Origin: Bacteroidota bacterium
GTDB taxonomy: Bacteria; Bacteroidota; Ignavibacteria; UBA10030; UBA8401
Direction of reading: 5' to 3'
Assembly (NCBI GenBank): GCA_013361065.1
Contig: JABWAK010000005.1
Location: forward strand, 1 to 53,360
Length of the DNA stretch: 53,360 bases
The notes under the pieces are model-generated. The model made no database searches. It was given only the letters and a program-made list of their open reading frames with translations, and was not told where the DNA came from. This document shows, piece after piece, positions 25,202-34,248 of the stretch (positions are counted from its first letter, which is position 1; each line of letters begins with the position of its first letter). A program made the translations under genes and the position numbers.

Positions 25202-25882
25202 TTACTGATTGTGCTTTTTGACGATCTCCAGCAACTCTGCAATATCGTTCACTTCATAATCCGCGTTCGTTTCGACCGTTCCGAAGGTGTCGCCGTAGCG
25301 GGCGAAGACGGTCTTCATCCCGACCTGTGCCGCGCCGACCATGTCCCGTTCCGCCCAATCGCCGATCATCAGTGCTTCGTGTGCCGGCACCTGCAGCAGT
25401 CCCAGGATCCGCTCGAACGGCGCCGGGTCCGGTTTCCGTTTCCCGGTATCCTCGAACGTGACGATGTGATCGAAGATGTGGTGCAGATTCAGATAGGTCA
25501 ACCGAAGCCATGCTTCCTTCGCCGGCGCATCGGAGACGACGCCGAGTTTCAATCCCATCTTCAGCAGCTGCATGAGCGTCGTATAGACATGCGGATAGGG
25601 TGTGAGCGCCGCTTCCCGCGCCTGCCGGTACGCGATCACGCCGGCGGAGAGGATCTTGTAGTCCACCTTCCGGAACTCATCATAGAGCAGCTGGTCGAAC
25701 ACATTCTGGAATTCCATCCCCCGTTCCTGGTAGATGGTGTCGATCCGCTGCTGGATCTCCTCGCGGGTCAGTTTCAGTCCCGAATCGATCATGGCATTGA
25801 TCGCCGCACCGATCGCCTGGCGTTTCATCGCCATGAAATCGACGAGCGTATTGTCCAGATCGAACACGACCGCTTTGATCAT
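25202..25882 (-). CDS. HAD-superfamily hydrolase
   Basis: 226 residues. Motif I is VFDLDNTLVDF with nucleophile Asp8 and general acid Asp10; motif II threonine/serine lies in LGVVSDAP near residue 117; motif III lysine and IV aspartates are GKRKPDPAPF and MIGDWAERDMVGA. A helical C1-type cap lies between residues 17 and 95. It would be a cytosolic phosphatase, phosphoglycolate- or pyrophosphatase-like, with no clear substrate. Its start overlaps the aroQ stop by four bases (ATGA), indicating translational coupling with aroQ. Confidence 0.85.
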   Translation of the reverse strand: MIKAVVFDLDNTLVDFMAMKRQAIGAAINAMIDSGLKLTREEIQQRIDTIYQERGMEFQNVFDQLLYDEFRKVDYKILSAGVIAYRQAREAALTPYPHVYTTLMQLLKMGLKLGVVSDAPAKEAWLRLTYLNLHHIFDHIVTFEDTGKRKPDPAPFERILGLLQVPAHEALMIGDWAERDMVGAAQVGMKTVFARYGDTFGTVETNADYEVNDIAELLEIVKKHNQ

Positions 25883-26328
25883 ACGGTACTCTTTCCCTGG
25901 GAACTCTTATGATAGAGGAGCATCTCCACGGCGAGCGAATATCCGTTGGAGCCGAAACCGGAAAGCTGCGCCACACAGGCCGGCGCGGTGACGGAATGAC
26001 GGCGGAACTCCTCCCGGAGATGGATATTGGAGATGTGGACCTCCACCACCGGGATCATCAGCATGGCGAGCGCATCCCGGATGGCGTAGGAATAATGGGT
26101 GAAGGCGGCACCGTTGATCACCACCCCCTGGAAATCCTTGCCGATGGTCGACTGAATGGCATCGACGATCGCCCCTTCGTGATTGGACTGGAAGAAGGTG
26201 AAGTGTGCCTCCGGGTACCGTCCCATCAGTTCATGTTCGATGTCCGCCAGCGTCTGCGAGCCGTAGATATGCGGCTCCCGCGTGCCGAGCAGGTTCAGGT
26301 TGGGTCCGTTGATGACAAGGATGTTCAT
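25879..26328 (-). CDS. aroQ: 3-dehydroquinate dehydratase, type II
   Basis: 149 residues, the usual size. The flexible active-site loop NLLGTREPHIYG contains the catalytic Arg and Tyr; QSNHEGAIVDAI, VINGAAFTHYSYAI and VEVHISNIHLREEFR complete the shikimate-binding residues, including the catalytic His. It dehydrates 3-dehydroquinate to 3-dehydroshikimate in aromatic amino acid synthesis. It forms a dodecamer in known relatives. It overlaps the HAD gene by four bases and follows a small unknown gene by 19 bases, so the three are likely one unit. Confidence 0.95.
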   Translation of the reverse strand: MNILVINGPNLNLLGTREPHIYGSQTLADIEHELMGRYPEAHFTFFQSNHEGAIVDAIQSTIGKDFQGVVINGAAFTHYSYAIRDALAMLMIPVVEVHISNIHLREEFRRHSVTAPACVAQLSGFGSNGYSLAVEMLLYHKSSQGKSTV

Positions 26329-26347
26329 AGGGTCGTCCTGTGTCCCG

Positions 26348-26608
26348 TCAGCGCACGCGCACCATCTCGTCCTCGATGAACATCCGGACGTTCGGTTTCA
26401 CGAAGAGATTGTCAATGCCGATCTCGCCGAGCGCGAGCGCGATCACCACCGATTTGCGCGACGGGTGGAGCTTCTTGTTGACGACGATGATATGCTGGTC
26501 CTTCAGGATGCAGTATCCTCCGTCGAAATCCCCTTTTTCATACCGGATCCTCATCCCCATCTCGGCGGCGAGTTCTTCGAGGTCCGGCAGGTAATCTTCT
26601 GCGTTCAT
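26348..26608 (-). CDS. Small conserved-looking protein of unknown function
   Basis: 86 residues, acidic N-terminus (NAEDYLPDLEELAAEMGM), then VNKKLHPSRKSVVIALALGEIGI, and an end MFIEDEMVRVR. The central helix has the placement of a short zincin-like helix (K-L-x-P-x-R-K-x-x-V-I-A-L-A-L-G-E) but no HExxH, so no metal site is claimed. It sits three bases downstream of the large T9SS gene's stop side and 19 bases before aroQ in the same direction, which supports real translation. Codon use matches neighbours. I do not recognise a family with confidence. Confidence 0.6.
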   Translation of the reverse strand: MNAEDYLPDLEELAAEMGMRIRYEKGDFDGGYCILKDQHIIVVNKKLHPSRKSVVIALALGEIGIDNLFVKPNVRMFIEDEMVRVR

Positions 26609-26611
26609 GGT

Positions 26612-29353
26612 CTATTTGATCAAGGTCATCCGTTTCGTGTCTGTGTGCTGTCCGACAGTCAATGTATAAAAATAAACGCCGCTATTCAATTGTCCGGCAT
26701 GGAAAGTCCGTTGGTACTGTCCGGGAGCAAGGTCCTGATCGACAAGAGTCGCCACTTCCCTTCCCAGGATATCGTTGATGCGAAGGACAACATGCTCCTT
26801 TGCGGGGACAGAGAATTCGATCGTTGTGGCAGGATTGAATGGATTCGGGAAGTTCTGCTCAAGTGAAAAATCATGCACTGAAGATGTTCGTCGATCAACC
26901 GAAACTAACACGGGTTTCGCGGGCACACCGGTGCGAGCGGCATTTTGCCGGTATGTTGGCCACGGCATCCTGCTTGGATTGAAGGAGCCCGGACCAAAAT
27001 CCAGGGCAATGATCTTAATGCCATACTGAAAGAGTACCGGAATATATGCATTCAATGATCCATTATTGTCCGGATCGGCAAAATGCGGATAGATATTAGT
27101 CATAGGACCGATGAATGTTGTCAAGTCTTGTCGATAATTCCCAAACCGGTCTATAACATACATAAACCCATTCGAATTGAAGAGGACCACTTCATTGTTC
27201 CAATCCCCGTCGATACTCAAGATATACTGCATGAGCATAAAACTGTTGGATTCGTTCATGAAGATATTTCCGTTATCACTTGTTATGGTCACGAACCCAT
27301 CCCTGATCTCCACCGGCCAACCGTTGATGTACTTCCCATGTCGATCGATGCAATGAACGAACGACCGCTGTTTATCTACAGTTAATGCTGAGACCGTTGA
27401 GGTGAAGATGATATCAAGAAATCCGTCATTATCGAGGTCAGCAATGGCAGGCAACTGCTTCAGGACGGACGAAGGGATATTGACAGGGAAACCGGGACGT
27501 AATGTACCCGCTGTTGTAAAACAGTAGAGGGTATTTCGGCAGACAACGATGATCTCGCTGCCCCCGTCATTGTCCAGGTCAGCAGATAATGGAGGGGCAA
27601 CGATGACATCCGAAAGAATGATGGGAAATCCGCTCACTCCCAATCCATTCACATTGAATGCATAAAGCGTATTGTCCTCTACGACACTGATCAACAGTTC
27701 CTTGCCGGGTTGAGCATCCAACTCTATGAGACCGGGCGGATGGAGACCTTTCGTGGATGTAGTAGGGATTGTCAATTTCCTCACCAGACGGCCATCGTTG
27801 GAGATGATCACCACCGATTTCCCATCGACACTGACGATCTCCGGTACCCCGTCCGCGTTGATATCGTCGACCATCGGATGCTTTCCGAACACACCCAAAG
27901 TATCCATAAAAAGCGGCGTGCCGGCGGAATTATAAACGGACGGAGAGATCACTTCGAGACTCCCGTTGCCGTCCATATCGGATAGTGCAACATACCCAGG
28001 CGACTTGATACTGCTCCATGCAGGATTCACGCTGTCGCCGTTTATGGTGAGCTTCCATCGCGGACCGGCGACGATCGTTGCGCCGGTACCATCGTCAGGA
28101 TGTGATGCCATCGACCCCTCATAACTTACCCCAATCGTACTGGGATAACCCTTTACCCATTGTTGTTCTCCAACTCTAGGTTTTCCTCCAACGATCTTTG
28201 TCGACGGATTCCAGCTGTGGGCCAGGACCATGGTATCAACAACCGCCTCGATACCAACCATCCCACGTGTTGACGGTACCATGTCCGGCAGCATGCCAAT
28301 GCGTACGGAACGAAGACTGGCATCAGCAATTGTCGGACCAGCGATCGACCATGTTTTACCGCTGTCCGTGGAGATAATCGGACGGAAATGATAGGGCAAT
28401 GATAGACGTGGTGCTGCGGTCCATTTGATGTTAATGGAATCGGACATCATATACGAATAGTATTCCAATATTCCATTGAAATTATGTGGATACAAATCCA
28501 CAACTTCGAGACCGATATTAGCAATATCGATCCGTTGAGTGAGTCCAATTTTCTTACCGGTGACAACAGGTTCAACAGCAACCGTAATGGAACCATCGGG
28601 TATATAAGTCGTATTCCATTCATACTTCCCATCATTTAATTCCTGATCTGAAATAACGGTAAAGCTGGATGCCCAGACGGATTTCCAAGAAATCCGGACA
28701 AATGCATTAGCGGGGTGCTGCTGAGTCGTCCAAGAAATAGAACACTTACTGCTGCTGTTCGTGAACGTTTGCGGTTGAACTGACAATGAAGAAACCGCAA
28801 CCTGTGTTGGATCGAGCATTGTATAGACTTCAAGTTCCCCAATAACCGTACTAGCGTTTTGGTGCATTGAAAGGATCTGGATCTTAATAAACTTCCATCG
28901 CTGTGTGGAATTGATGGGAAGAGTGTAAAAACCATATAGCGAATCATTGTTGAATGCGGTCTGCAGCGATGTCCATTCTTGTCCATCCTTCGAAGCCAGC
29001 ACTTCAAATCCACGAAGACGTATGCTTGCCGATGGATAGTTAAATATATTTCGGATCACGATCGATGAGATCATCAAGGATTCAGCCATTTCAATTCCAA
29101 AACTTGAACCGATATTCGAGATCGGAGCGGCACGGAATTCTACAACGGTACCAAATGATCGATCGATAAAATTGTTCGGGTCAATTTTCTTAGGATCAGG
29201 AAAATTCGAATTGGAAGCCAATGGCGGCATCGATCCCACATATGAAACAAACGGACGGCTATACGGTGCGATGTTCAACGAATCAGCGTGTAAAAGGGGA
29301 AAGAGTGTTGCAAGGAGGAAGGAAAGAAGAAGGAGGCGCTGTTGCATATGCAT
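26612..29353 (-). CDS. T9SS secreted protein with discoidin-like and FG-GAP/VCBS-type domains
   Basis: About 913 residues; ATG 29353 or 29347 is preferred over the upstream TTG because both give a compact signal peptide (LLLLSFLLATLFPLLHA). Residues about 45-180 resemble a discoidin/F5-8C carbohydrate-binding fold (LRGFEVLASKDGQEWTSLQ). Residues 430-760 contain FG-GAP-like repeats with DxDGNG-type lines (ALSDMDGNGSLEVIS, VDDINADGVPEIVSVDG, LSADLDNDGGSEIIVV, IADLDNDGFLDIIFT). The end is a T9SS domain (SLEQNFPNPFNPATTIEFS). It is probably a surface adhesin or carbohydrate-binding protein. Its sequence is less GC-rich than both neighbours, which may mean acquisition. Confidence 0.83.
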   Translation of the reverse strand: MHMQQRLLLLSFLLATLFPLLHADSLNIAPYSRPFVSYVGSMPPLASNSNFPDPKKIDPNNFIDRSFGTVVEFRAAPISNIGSSFGIEMAESLMISSIVIRNIFNYPSASIRLRGFEVLASKDGQEWTSLQTAFNNDSLYGFYTLPINSTQRWKFIKIQILSMHQNASTVIGELEVYTMLDPTQVAVSSLSVQPQTFTNSSSKCSISWTTQQHPANAFVRISWKSVWASSFTVISDQELNDGKYEWNTTYIPDGSITVAVEPVVTGKKIGLTQRIDIANIGLEVVDLYPHNFNGILEYYSYMMSDSINIKWTAAPRLSLPYHFRPIISTDSGKTWSIAGPTIADASLRSVRIGMLPDMVPSTRGMVGIEAVVDTMVLAHSWNPSTKIVGGKPRVGEQQWVKGYPSTIGVSYEGSMASHPDDGTGATIVAGPRWKLTINGDSVNPAWSSIKSPGYVALSDMDGNGSLEVISPSVYNSAGTPLFMDTLGVFGKHPMVDDINADGVPEIVSVDGKSVVIISNDGRLVRKLTIPTTSTKGLHPPGLIELDAQPGKELLISVVEDNTLYAFNVNGLGVSGFPIILSDVIVAPPLSADLDNDGGSEIIVVCRNTLYCFTTAGTLRPGFPVNIPSSVLKQLPAIADLDNDGFLDIIFTSTVSALTVDKQRSFVHCIDRHGKYINGWPVEIRDGFVTITSDNGNIFMNESNSFMLMQYILSIDGDWNNEVVLFNSNGFMYVIDRFGNYRQDLTTFIGPMTNIYPHFADPDNNGSLNAYIPVLFQYGIKIIALDFGPGSFNPSRMPWPTYRQNAARTGVPAKPVLVSVDRRTSSVHDFSLEQNFPNPFNPATTIEFSVPAKEHVVLRINDILGREVATLVDQDLAPGQYQRTFHAGQLNSGVYFYTLTVGQHTDTKRMTLIK

Positions 29354-29402
29354 GGTTCCAATCAATTACCATCGTACCAAGCGAGTCAATGGCATCCGCA
29401 GA

Positions 29403-29921
29403 TCATTGGATCTCAAGCTCTCTTCGAAATGGTCTAAAAAATAAAATTACAGGGATCGTATAGTAGCACAACTGCGCAATGAACGGCAGTCCTGCCAAGG
29501 CGGTCACACGCAGCATCACTGCCTTACGGAACTCCTCAAGCGGCCAGTCGCCCCAGTAGTGGAGACCGACGATCTTCCAGTCCCGCCAGAAGCAGAAGAG
29601 CTCCACCGGCACGAACATGAACAAGAGGATGGCAGACATCAGCAGCCAGCCGTCGCGCTTCATGGTGCGGACGGTCGTACGGAGGAATCCGGCAGCGGTG
29701 AGCAGGACGAAGGGATAGACACCGTAGGCGATCACGGCATGTTCGGCATACGATGCATACGCGGCACGTTCGGCCTCCGGATCCAGTCCGGCGCGGAACT
29801 CGATGGTGCCGAAGGTGAACAACTCCCCGATATGGTACCCTTTCATCCCCTGTGCATATTGCCAGACCGATGCACTGAGGAGGAAGAGCACGAGGAATAT
29901 CTTTGCCGGGACACGTTCCAT
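29403..29921 (-). CDS. Small integral membrane protein, unknown function
   Basis: 172 residues with four hydrophobic segments: residues 7-24, about 65-84, 92-112 and 145-165. MERVPAKIFLVLFLLS starts a first membrane helix; a loop with ERAAYASYAEHAVIAYG follows. The third helix is flanked by MKRDGW and FCFWRDWK. No family motif is recognised. It lies between two minus-strand genes with gaps of about 45 bases each, so it could be in one transcript with the FlgT-like gene. The C-terminus is basic and cytosolic (FFRPFRRELEIQ). Confidence 0.65.
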   Translation of the reverse strand: MERVPAKIFLVLFLLSASVWQYAQGMKGYHIGELFTFGTIEFRAGLDPEAERAAYASYAEHAVIAYGVYPFVLLTAAGFLRTTVRTMKRDGWLLMSAILLFMFVPVELFCFWRDWKIVGLHYWGDWPLEEFRKAVMLRVTALAGLPFIAQLCYYTIPVILFFRPFRRELEIQ

Positions 29922-29966
29922 AATGACCGAAAAATACGAAAAAGTACCGCTGCTTCCAATGTCCGT

Positions 29967-31010
29967 TTATCGGACGAACACTTTACGCACGCTGTGCTTG
30001 GGTTTGATGTCCCCTTTCCCCCGCACGATGAGACCGAGCGACAGATGCTCCGCCCGCACTTCGATGATCTGCATTTCACCCACCCGCTCCTCGCGCGTTC
30101 CCAGCACTGCACCGGTCGCCGGATCGGTCACCGGAACATTCCCGCCGAACACCGGCAGGAGATCGCCAACCGTCACACCGTCTGCCGAGCCGAGATTGAT
30201 GAAGACATCCTCATCGTCCACCATCACCACCGAACCGGTGATGAGCCGGCGCGAGAGCGCGAATGCGGTGTCGATCGCGGTCGTATCGAGCGCGATGGTG
30301 CCGGAGAGGACCGTCTGTTTGCTGACAAGCGCCGGAATGGCACGCTCCAGCCTGGTGCCAAGATCGTCCATGCACTGCAGCAATGCCTCGCCGATGATGG
30401 TGGACATGAACGCTTCCGTGCCGAACGCGATCTGGTCCAGGGCGAAATACTTGTTGGTCCGGTCGGTCTGCTTGCCGAACAGGGTCACGCCGAGCCCGCG
30501 GTCCTTCACGACCCCTTCTGCCGTCCCTTCATAGAGGATGGAGGTCCGCGAACCGCCGAACTGCTGTGCATCATAGAGCGTGAAATGGATCCGCACTTCA
30601 GCAGAGAACGCTTCGTATCCTGCCAGCTGCACTTCGGAGACCATGAACCGCGAGATGGAGAAATCGGTCACCTCGCCCGCCACGATGAACCGTGTGCGGA
30701 ACCGTTCCGATGCCTGCCGCATCGATTCGATCCGCGGCAGTTCGTCCTGCGCGATACCTTGTTCCTCCGCAAAGGAGAGCAGAGCTGCGGGGGGCACAAC
30801 GCCGGCCCGGAACCGCTGCTGCATGTAGGCCGCTGCGAACCGCGGCACATCCCTCCCGACCTTCCACGCGCCGTTGAATCCGGACCGGTCCTCGAACGGA
30901 AGGAACATCAGCAGCGTGTCTGCCGAGAACCGCGGGGCCGGGGATTGGGCATCGGCTGTCCGGACGGTGCAGAGGAGCAGCAGGACGATTATAATAGAGC
31001 GTTCAATCAT
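29967..31010 (-). CDS. Exported FlgT/CsgG-like protein
   Basis: 347 residues from ATG 31010 (MIERSIIIVLLLLCTVRTADAQ), a clear signal peptide; the longer frame to 31091 adds only a basic leader inside the previous gene. Residues 30-230 resemble a CsgG/LpoB-type fold (LMFLPFEDRSGFNG, FIVAGEVTDFSIS). The last 110 residues look like the FlgT C-terminal domain: VFINLGSADGVTVGDLLPVF, then DPATGAVLGTREERVG. In relatives such proteins support outer-membrane or flagellar assemblies. No cysteine lipobox is seen. The start overlaps the end of the NamZ-like gene by eight bases. Confidence 0.66.
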   Translation of the reverse strand: MIERSIIIVLLLLCTVRTADAQSPAPRFSADTLLMFLPFEDRSGFNGAWKVGRDVPRFAAAYMQQRFRAGVVPPAALLSFAEEQGIAQDELPRIESMRQASERFRTRFIVAGEVTDFSISRFMVSEVQLAGYEAFSAEVRIHFTLYDAQQFGGSRTSILYEGTAEGVVKDRGLGVTLFGKQTDRTNKYFALDQIAFGTEAFMSTIIGEALLQCMDDLGTRLERAIPALVSKQTVLSGTIALDTTAIDTAFALSRRLITGSVVMVDDEDVFINLGSADGVTVGDLLPVFGGNVPVTDPATGAVLGTREERVGEMQIIEVRAEHLSLGLIVRGKGDIKPKHSVRKVFVR

Positions 31011-32229
31011 AGAGGAGATATTTCTTCCGGACCGACATGAAAGCGGAGACCTCCGAGGTCCAGGATGCGATGATCGTTTCGGCTTTGACACCGGCGCTCA
31101 GCTGGAGGCGCACCTTGTCCGTCCCGGCCACCTTGTCGAACATCGCATTCCGGCTGGAATCGGCCAGAGTGAACGGATTCTTGTCCGGGTAGAGTGCAAT
31201 AAGCGTCTCGATGACATGCAGCTGCAGGTTGGTCAGATTCATCACCGACCGGTCGGTGATATGGATCTGTACGCCGGAGAGTTGTTTGCCGGTCTGTTTC
31301 CCATAGTATGGTTTGTAGCTGATGGGACGGAACCGGACGCCGGGAAGTCCTTTGGCATTCAGCGCTTCCGCCAGCCGCCGGCCGTTGATCCATTCCTGTC
31401 CGACCAGCTGGAACGGCATCGTATAGCCGACGCCGATATTCATCGTCTCCAGTTCACCGAGCATGCCGATCGCCGAATAATAGAGGGCCGATTCCATGTT
31501 CGGCACGTGCGGCGAGGTGGGGACCCACGGCAGTTTCGTATTCTCCCAATGCATCCACCGTTTCCACTGTTCCATCTTCACCACGGTCAGGCTGCACTGC
31601 ACTCCGTTCGCCAGCCAGCGTTCACCGTTCAGCATCTGCGCGAACTCGCCGCAGGTCATCCCGTACACGTACGGGATGGGATACTGTCCGACGAAGGAAC
31701 GGAACTTCAGGTCGAGGATGTTCCCTTCCACCCGCGCACCATTCAGCGGATTCGGCCGGTCGAGCACCACCACTTCGATCCCCTGCTCCGCCGCCGCTTC
31801 CATCACATACGCCAATGTGTTGATGTATGTGTACGAGCGCGAACCGATGTCCTGGATGTCGTACACCATCACATCGATCCCCTTCAGCATCTCCGGCGTC
31901 GGTTTGCGCGTCTTGCCGTAGAGTGAATAGACCGGAAGTCCCGTGGCGGAATCGGTGAAATTCTCGATCTTCGCGCCGGCAGTGACATCGCCCCGCACAC
32001 CGTGTTCCGGACCGAACAGCGCGACCAGTGTCACCTGCGGTGAACGCGCGAGCACATCCACCGTCGATTCATAGGAGGAAGTGATGCCGGTCGGATTGGT
32101 GACAAGACCGACCCGTTTCCCTTTCAGGATATTGAAATCAGACGCGGCAAGCACGTCGATCCCGCTCTTCACCTGAGCGGCAGCGAGTGTGCAGACCATC
32201 AGAAGTGCATACGATAACATTCTCATCAT
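31003..32229 (-). CDS. NamZ-like exo-beta-N-acetylmuramidase (DUF1343)
   Basis: 408 residues from ATG 32229, chosen because GAGG sits directly before it; the longest frame starts 27 bases earlier. A signal peptide (MLSYALLMVCTLAAAQ) is followed by the DUF1343 domain: VGLVTNPTGI, FGPEHGVRGD with a conserved Glu-His, VYDIQDIGSRSYTYINTL and LDRPNPLNG. Members such as Bacillus NamZ remove terminal N-acetylmuramic acid from peptidoglycan fragments. It would act in the periplasm during wall recycling. It overlaps the FlgT/CsgG-like gene and follows a DUF1684 gene. Confidence 0.85.
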   Translation of the reverse strand: MMRMLSYALLMVCTLAAAQVKSGIDVLAASDFNILKGKRVGLVTNPTGITSSYESTVDVLARSPQVTLVALFGPEHGVRGDVTAGAKIENFTDSATGLPVYSLYGKTRKPTPEMLKGIDVMVYDIQDIGSRSYTYINTLAYVMEAAAEQGIEVVVLDRPNPLNGARVEGNILDLKFRSFVGQYPIPYVYGMTCGEFAQMLNGERWLANGVQCSLTVVKMEQWKRWMHWENTKLPWVPTSPHVPNMESALYYSAIGMLGELETMNIGVGYTMPFQLVGQEWINGRRLAEALNAKGLPGVRFRPISYKPYYGKQTGKQLSGVQIHITDRSVMNLTNLQLHVIETLIALYPDKNPFTLADSSRNAMFDKVAGTDKVRLQLSAGVKAETIIASWTSEVSAFMSVRKKYLLYD

Positions 32230-32271
32230 GACCTCTTTCCTTTCTCCGTTCAGCACGGAGGTTCAATCGAT

Positions 32272-33102
32272 TCAATGGTGACGGAAATTCTTCTCTCCCG
32301 CCGGTATGCGAACATTCAGACGGTTCTCCGGCAGCGGGACGGGACAAGTGGCATAATCGGTGAACACACAGGGCGGATTGTAGGACCGGTTGAAATCGAG
32401 AATGACCTTCCCCTCCTTCGGGGCGGCTGAATACAGGAAGCGTCCGGCACCGTATGTCTCCTTCCCGTTCGTCCTGTCCCCGAACACGAAGAAGAGTTCA
32501 TCACTCCCTTCCTCGATGGTCGGTTCCAGCCGGTATTCCTTCCCGTCAATGGTGAAGACGGCAACCCCCGGAACGATCCCTTCCTGCAGAAGATCGGGTA
32601 TCACCGTCGGGATCTCGATCGTCTTCGGCGTTGTGTATGCGATCCACCGCGCTTCGATCCTCCACTGCGGGTCGACCGGATACCGTTCGATGCCGGTGAA
32701 TGCCTTTCGTGCCGGTACATCTGCATCCCATACGCGCACGGCGAACCTCCCGCCGCGCTCGATGACGGCCGCTGCTTTGGGACCAACGATGATCTTATCC
32801 TTGTCCGGCGTCACGGTGTCCGCGCTGAACGGCTGACCGTTCAGCGTTGCAGTGCGCCCCTGCTCCACGCGGAGTATCACGACCGAACCGGAGAGTGTCA
32901 GCGTACCGACACCGGGGACCGTTTGTTCACCCTGCTTCAGCCAATCCAATGCGATCAGCGACACCCAGCTGTGTTCGCGTTTCAGTCCGTTGATGCGGGC
33001 ACGGTGCCACTCCTCCACCGAACGAAGATACGGATCGTCCGGCAGTGCCGGCTGTGCGGATAACGGAAGAAGGACAGTGAATAACAGAAGGAGAAATTTC
33101 AT
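32272..33102 (-). CDS. DUF1684 family exported protein
   Basis: 276 residues from ATG 33102 (MKFLLLLFTVLLPLSAQP); an ATG at 33117 adds five residues. After the signal peptide comes the family line WHRARINGLKREHSWVSL, then LDWLKQGEQTVPG, and near the end the strongest match, DFNRSYNPPCVFTDYATC followed by PLPENRLNVRIPAGEK. This is the DUF1684 profile, whose biochemical role is unknown to me. It precedes the NamZ-like gene in the same direction with a 42-base gap. The single CVF...C pair could form a disulfide. Confidence 0.8.
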   Translation of the reverse strand: MKFLLLLFTVLLPLSAQPALPDDPYLRSVEEWHRARINGLKREHSWVSLIALDWLKQGEQTVPGVGTLTLSGSVVILRVEQGRTATLNGQPFSADTVTPDKDKIIVGPKAAAVIERGGRFAVRVWDADVPARKAFTGIERYPVDPQWRIEARWIAYTTPKTIEIPTVIPDLLQEGIVPGVAVFTIDGKEYRLEPTIEEGSDELFFVFGDRTNGKETYGAGRFLYSAAPKEGKVILDFNRSYNPPCVFTDYATCPVPLPENRLNVRIPAGEKNFRHH

Positions 33103-33138
33103 AAGACTCATGGTCATTTGTTCGTATGGAATGGCGGA

Positions 33139-33405
33139 TCAGTCGCGTTCTTCGATGGACCAGGTGCCGCTGATGCGTACTTTGCGCGGCGAGACCTCCG
33201 AGCCGACCGTGAAGGTGAGTGTCTGGCCTTCCACCTGTCCCATTCCCATCGCATCCCAGGAGGCAACGATGCCGTTGGCGGAGTAGAGTTTCACGGTGCA
33301 GCGTTTGGGATATTGCGTCGGTTCCGGGGTTGCCATCACGACCGCAGCGGCAGACATCAGCATGAGAATGAAAACGATGAGCATGGAACGGTAACGGCGT
33401 ATCAT
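33139..33405 (-). CDS. Small exported protein, unknown
   Basis: 88 residues. A hydrophobic N-terminus (MLIVFILMLMSAAAVVMA, residues 8-25) with basic residues before it is a signal peptide or anchor; cleavage after VMA is plausible. The mature 62 residues (KRCTVKLYSANGIVASWDA, ending SGTWSIEERD) are strand-like with a single cysteine. It is in line with the genes around it, with gaps of 22 and 36 bases. No family recognised. Its ordinary codon use and signal peptide support a real gene, but the evidence is modest. Confidence 0.5.
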   Translation of the reverse strand: MIRRYRSMLIVFILMLMSAAAVVMATPEPTQYPKRCTVKLYSANGIVASWDAMGMGQVEGQTLTFTVGSEVSPRKVRISGTWSIEERD

Positions 33406-33426
33406 AAAAGGCTCCTTTCGGCGATG

Positions 33427-34248
33427 TTATTCGAATGAGAATCCAATGGTGCTCAGTTCACGATGTTGCGGCAGGAACTGTCCCCGCTCATCGAGTCCTT
33501 TCCTGTACTGCAGCGCGAAGCGCAGCAAGCGTCCCTGCTGCATCGGCAGTGTGCAGCCGAACTGCAGGGTGTTGGTCGCCGCGAATCCGGCATCCTGACG
33601 GAGCACGACATCCGCCGCGCCGAACAACGAGAGGAACCCGAACACCGAGCCGAGCGGCACCTTTCCGCCGGTCTGCAGGATCCACGGCTTGGAGAGCCGG
33701 TACCCGATCGTCATAATATACGCATAATCCGCGCCGAGATAGAACTGTTCATTCTTTCCCCGTTCATAGACGGCGAAGAGCTTCACATAATCCCGCGAAT
33801 AGGTGAATGCCTGCGTCAATTGCAGCCGTTCATAAGTATTGTCGCTCAGGTGATGGCTCGTATGGCCTGTGACGAACCGTGTGTACCAATCCTGCGCCAG
33901 CCGGATGTCCAGCAGCAGATAATCGACATAATAATCATTGGAGACCACATGGGCCTGTCCGTTCGGCCGGAGCTCGAAATGGACCGAAGCGCCAAGGCTC
34001 GCCTGCATCTCTGTGCCGAAGAGCGAAACGCCGAAGACCGGGATGATGCCCCCCATGGATGCTCGGACATTCTTAGTGAGGGCGATGTTCTCCGCCCGCA
34101 GCCGGTGCGCATGGGTCTCGGCGGCGAACGGTGAGATGTAGGAACTCTCCGGGAAGACCTGGAGCCAGTCGAACGGACGGAAGGACTGTGCCGGTGTGAT
34201 AGTATGGACGAGGATGAGAAGAAGGATGCTGCGGAGAACGGTACTCAT
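33427..34248 (-). CDS. Probable outer-membrane beta-barrel protein, DUF1207-like
   Basis: 273 residues from ATG 34248, which overlaps the trmO TGA by four bases; a longer in-frame start at 34266 would overlap more. A signal peptide (MSTVLRSILLLILVHTITPA) is followed by alternating strands ending in aromatic residues, and a final phenylalanine (STIGFSFE near the end), typical of barrels. RFVTGHTSHHLSDNTYE near residue 130 resembles the GHxSxHLGD line of DUF1207 proteins. The function is unknown. Linkage to trmO by overlapping stop and start suggests co-translation rather than a shared function. Confidence 0.6.
   Translation of the reverse strand: MSTVLRSILLLILVHTITPAQSFRPFDWLQVFPESSYISPFAAETHAHRLRAENIALTKNVRASMGGIIPVFGVSLFGTEMQASLGASVHFELRPNGQAHVVSNDYYVDYLLLDIRLAQDWYTRFVTGHTSHHLSDNTYERLQLTQAFTYSRDYVKLFAVYERGKNEQFYLGADYAYIMTIGYRLSKPWILQTGGKVPLGSVFGFLSLFGAADVVLRQDAGFAATNTLQFGCTLPMQQGRLLRFALQYRKGLDERGQFLPQHRELSTIGFSFE

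Noticed and set aside
26348..26608. ImmA/IrrE-like metallopeptidase
   Set aside because: The helix position fits but HExxH is absent, so no peptidase call is made.
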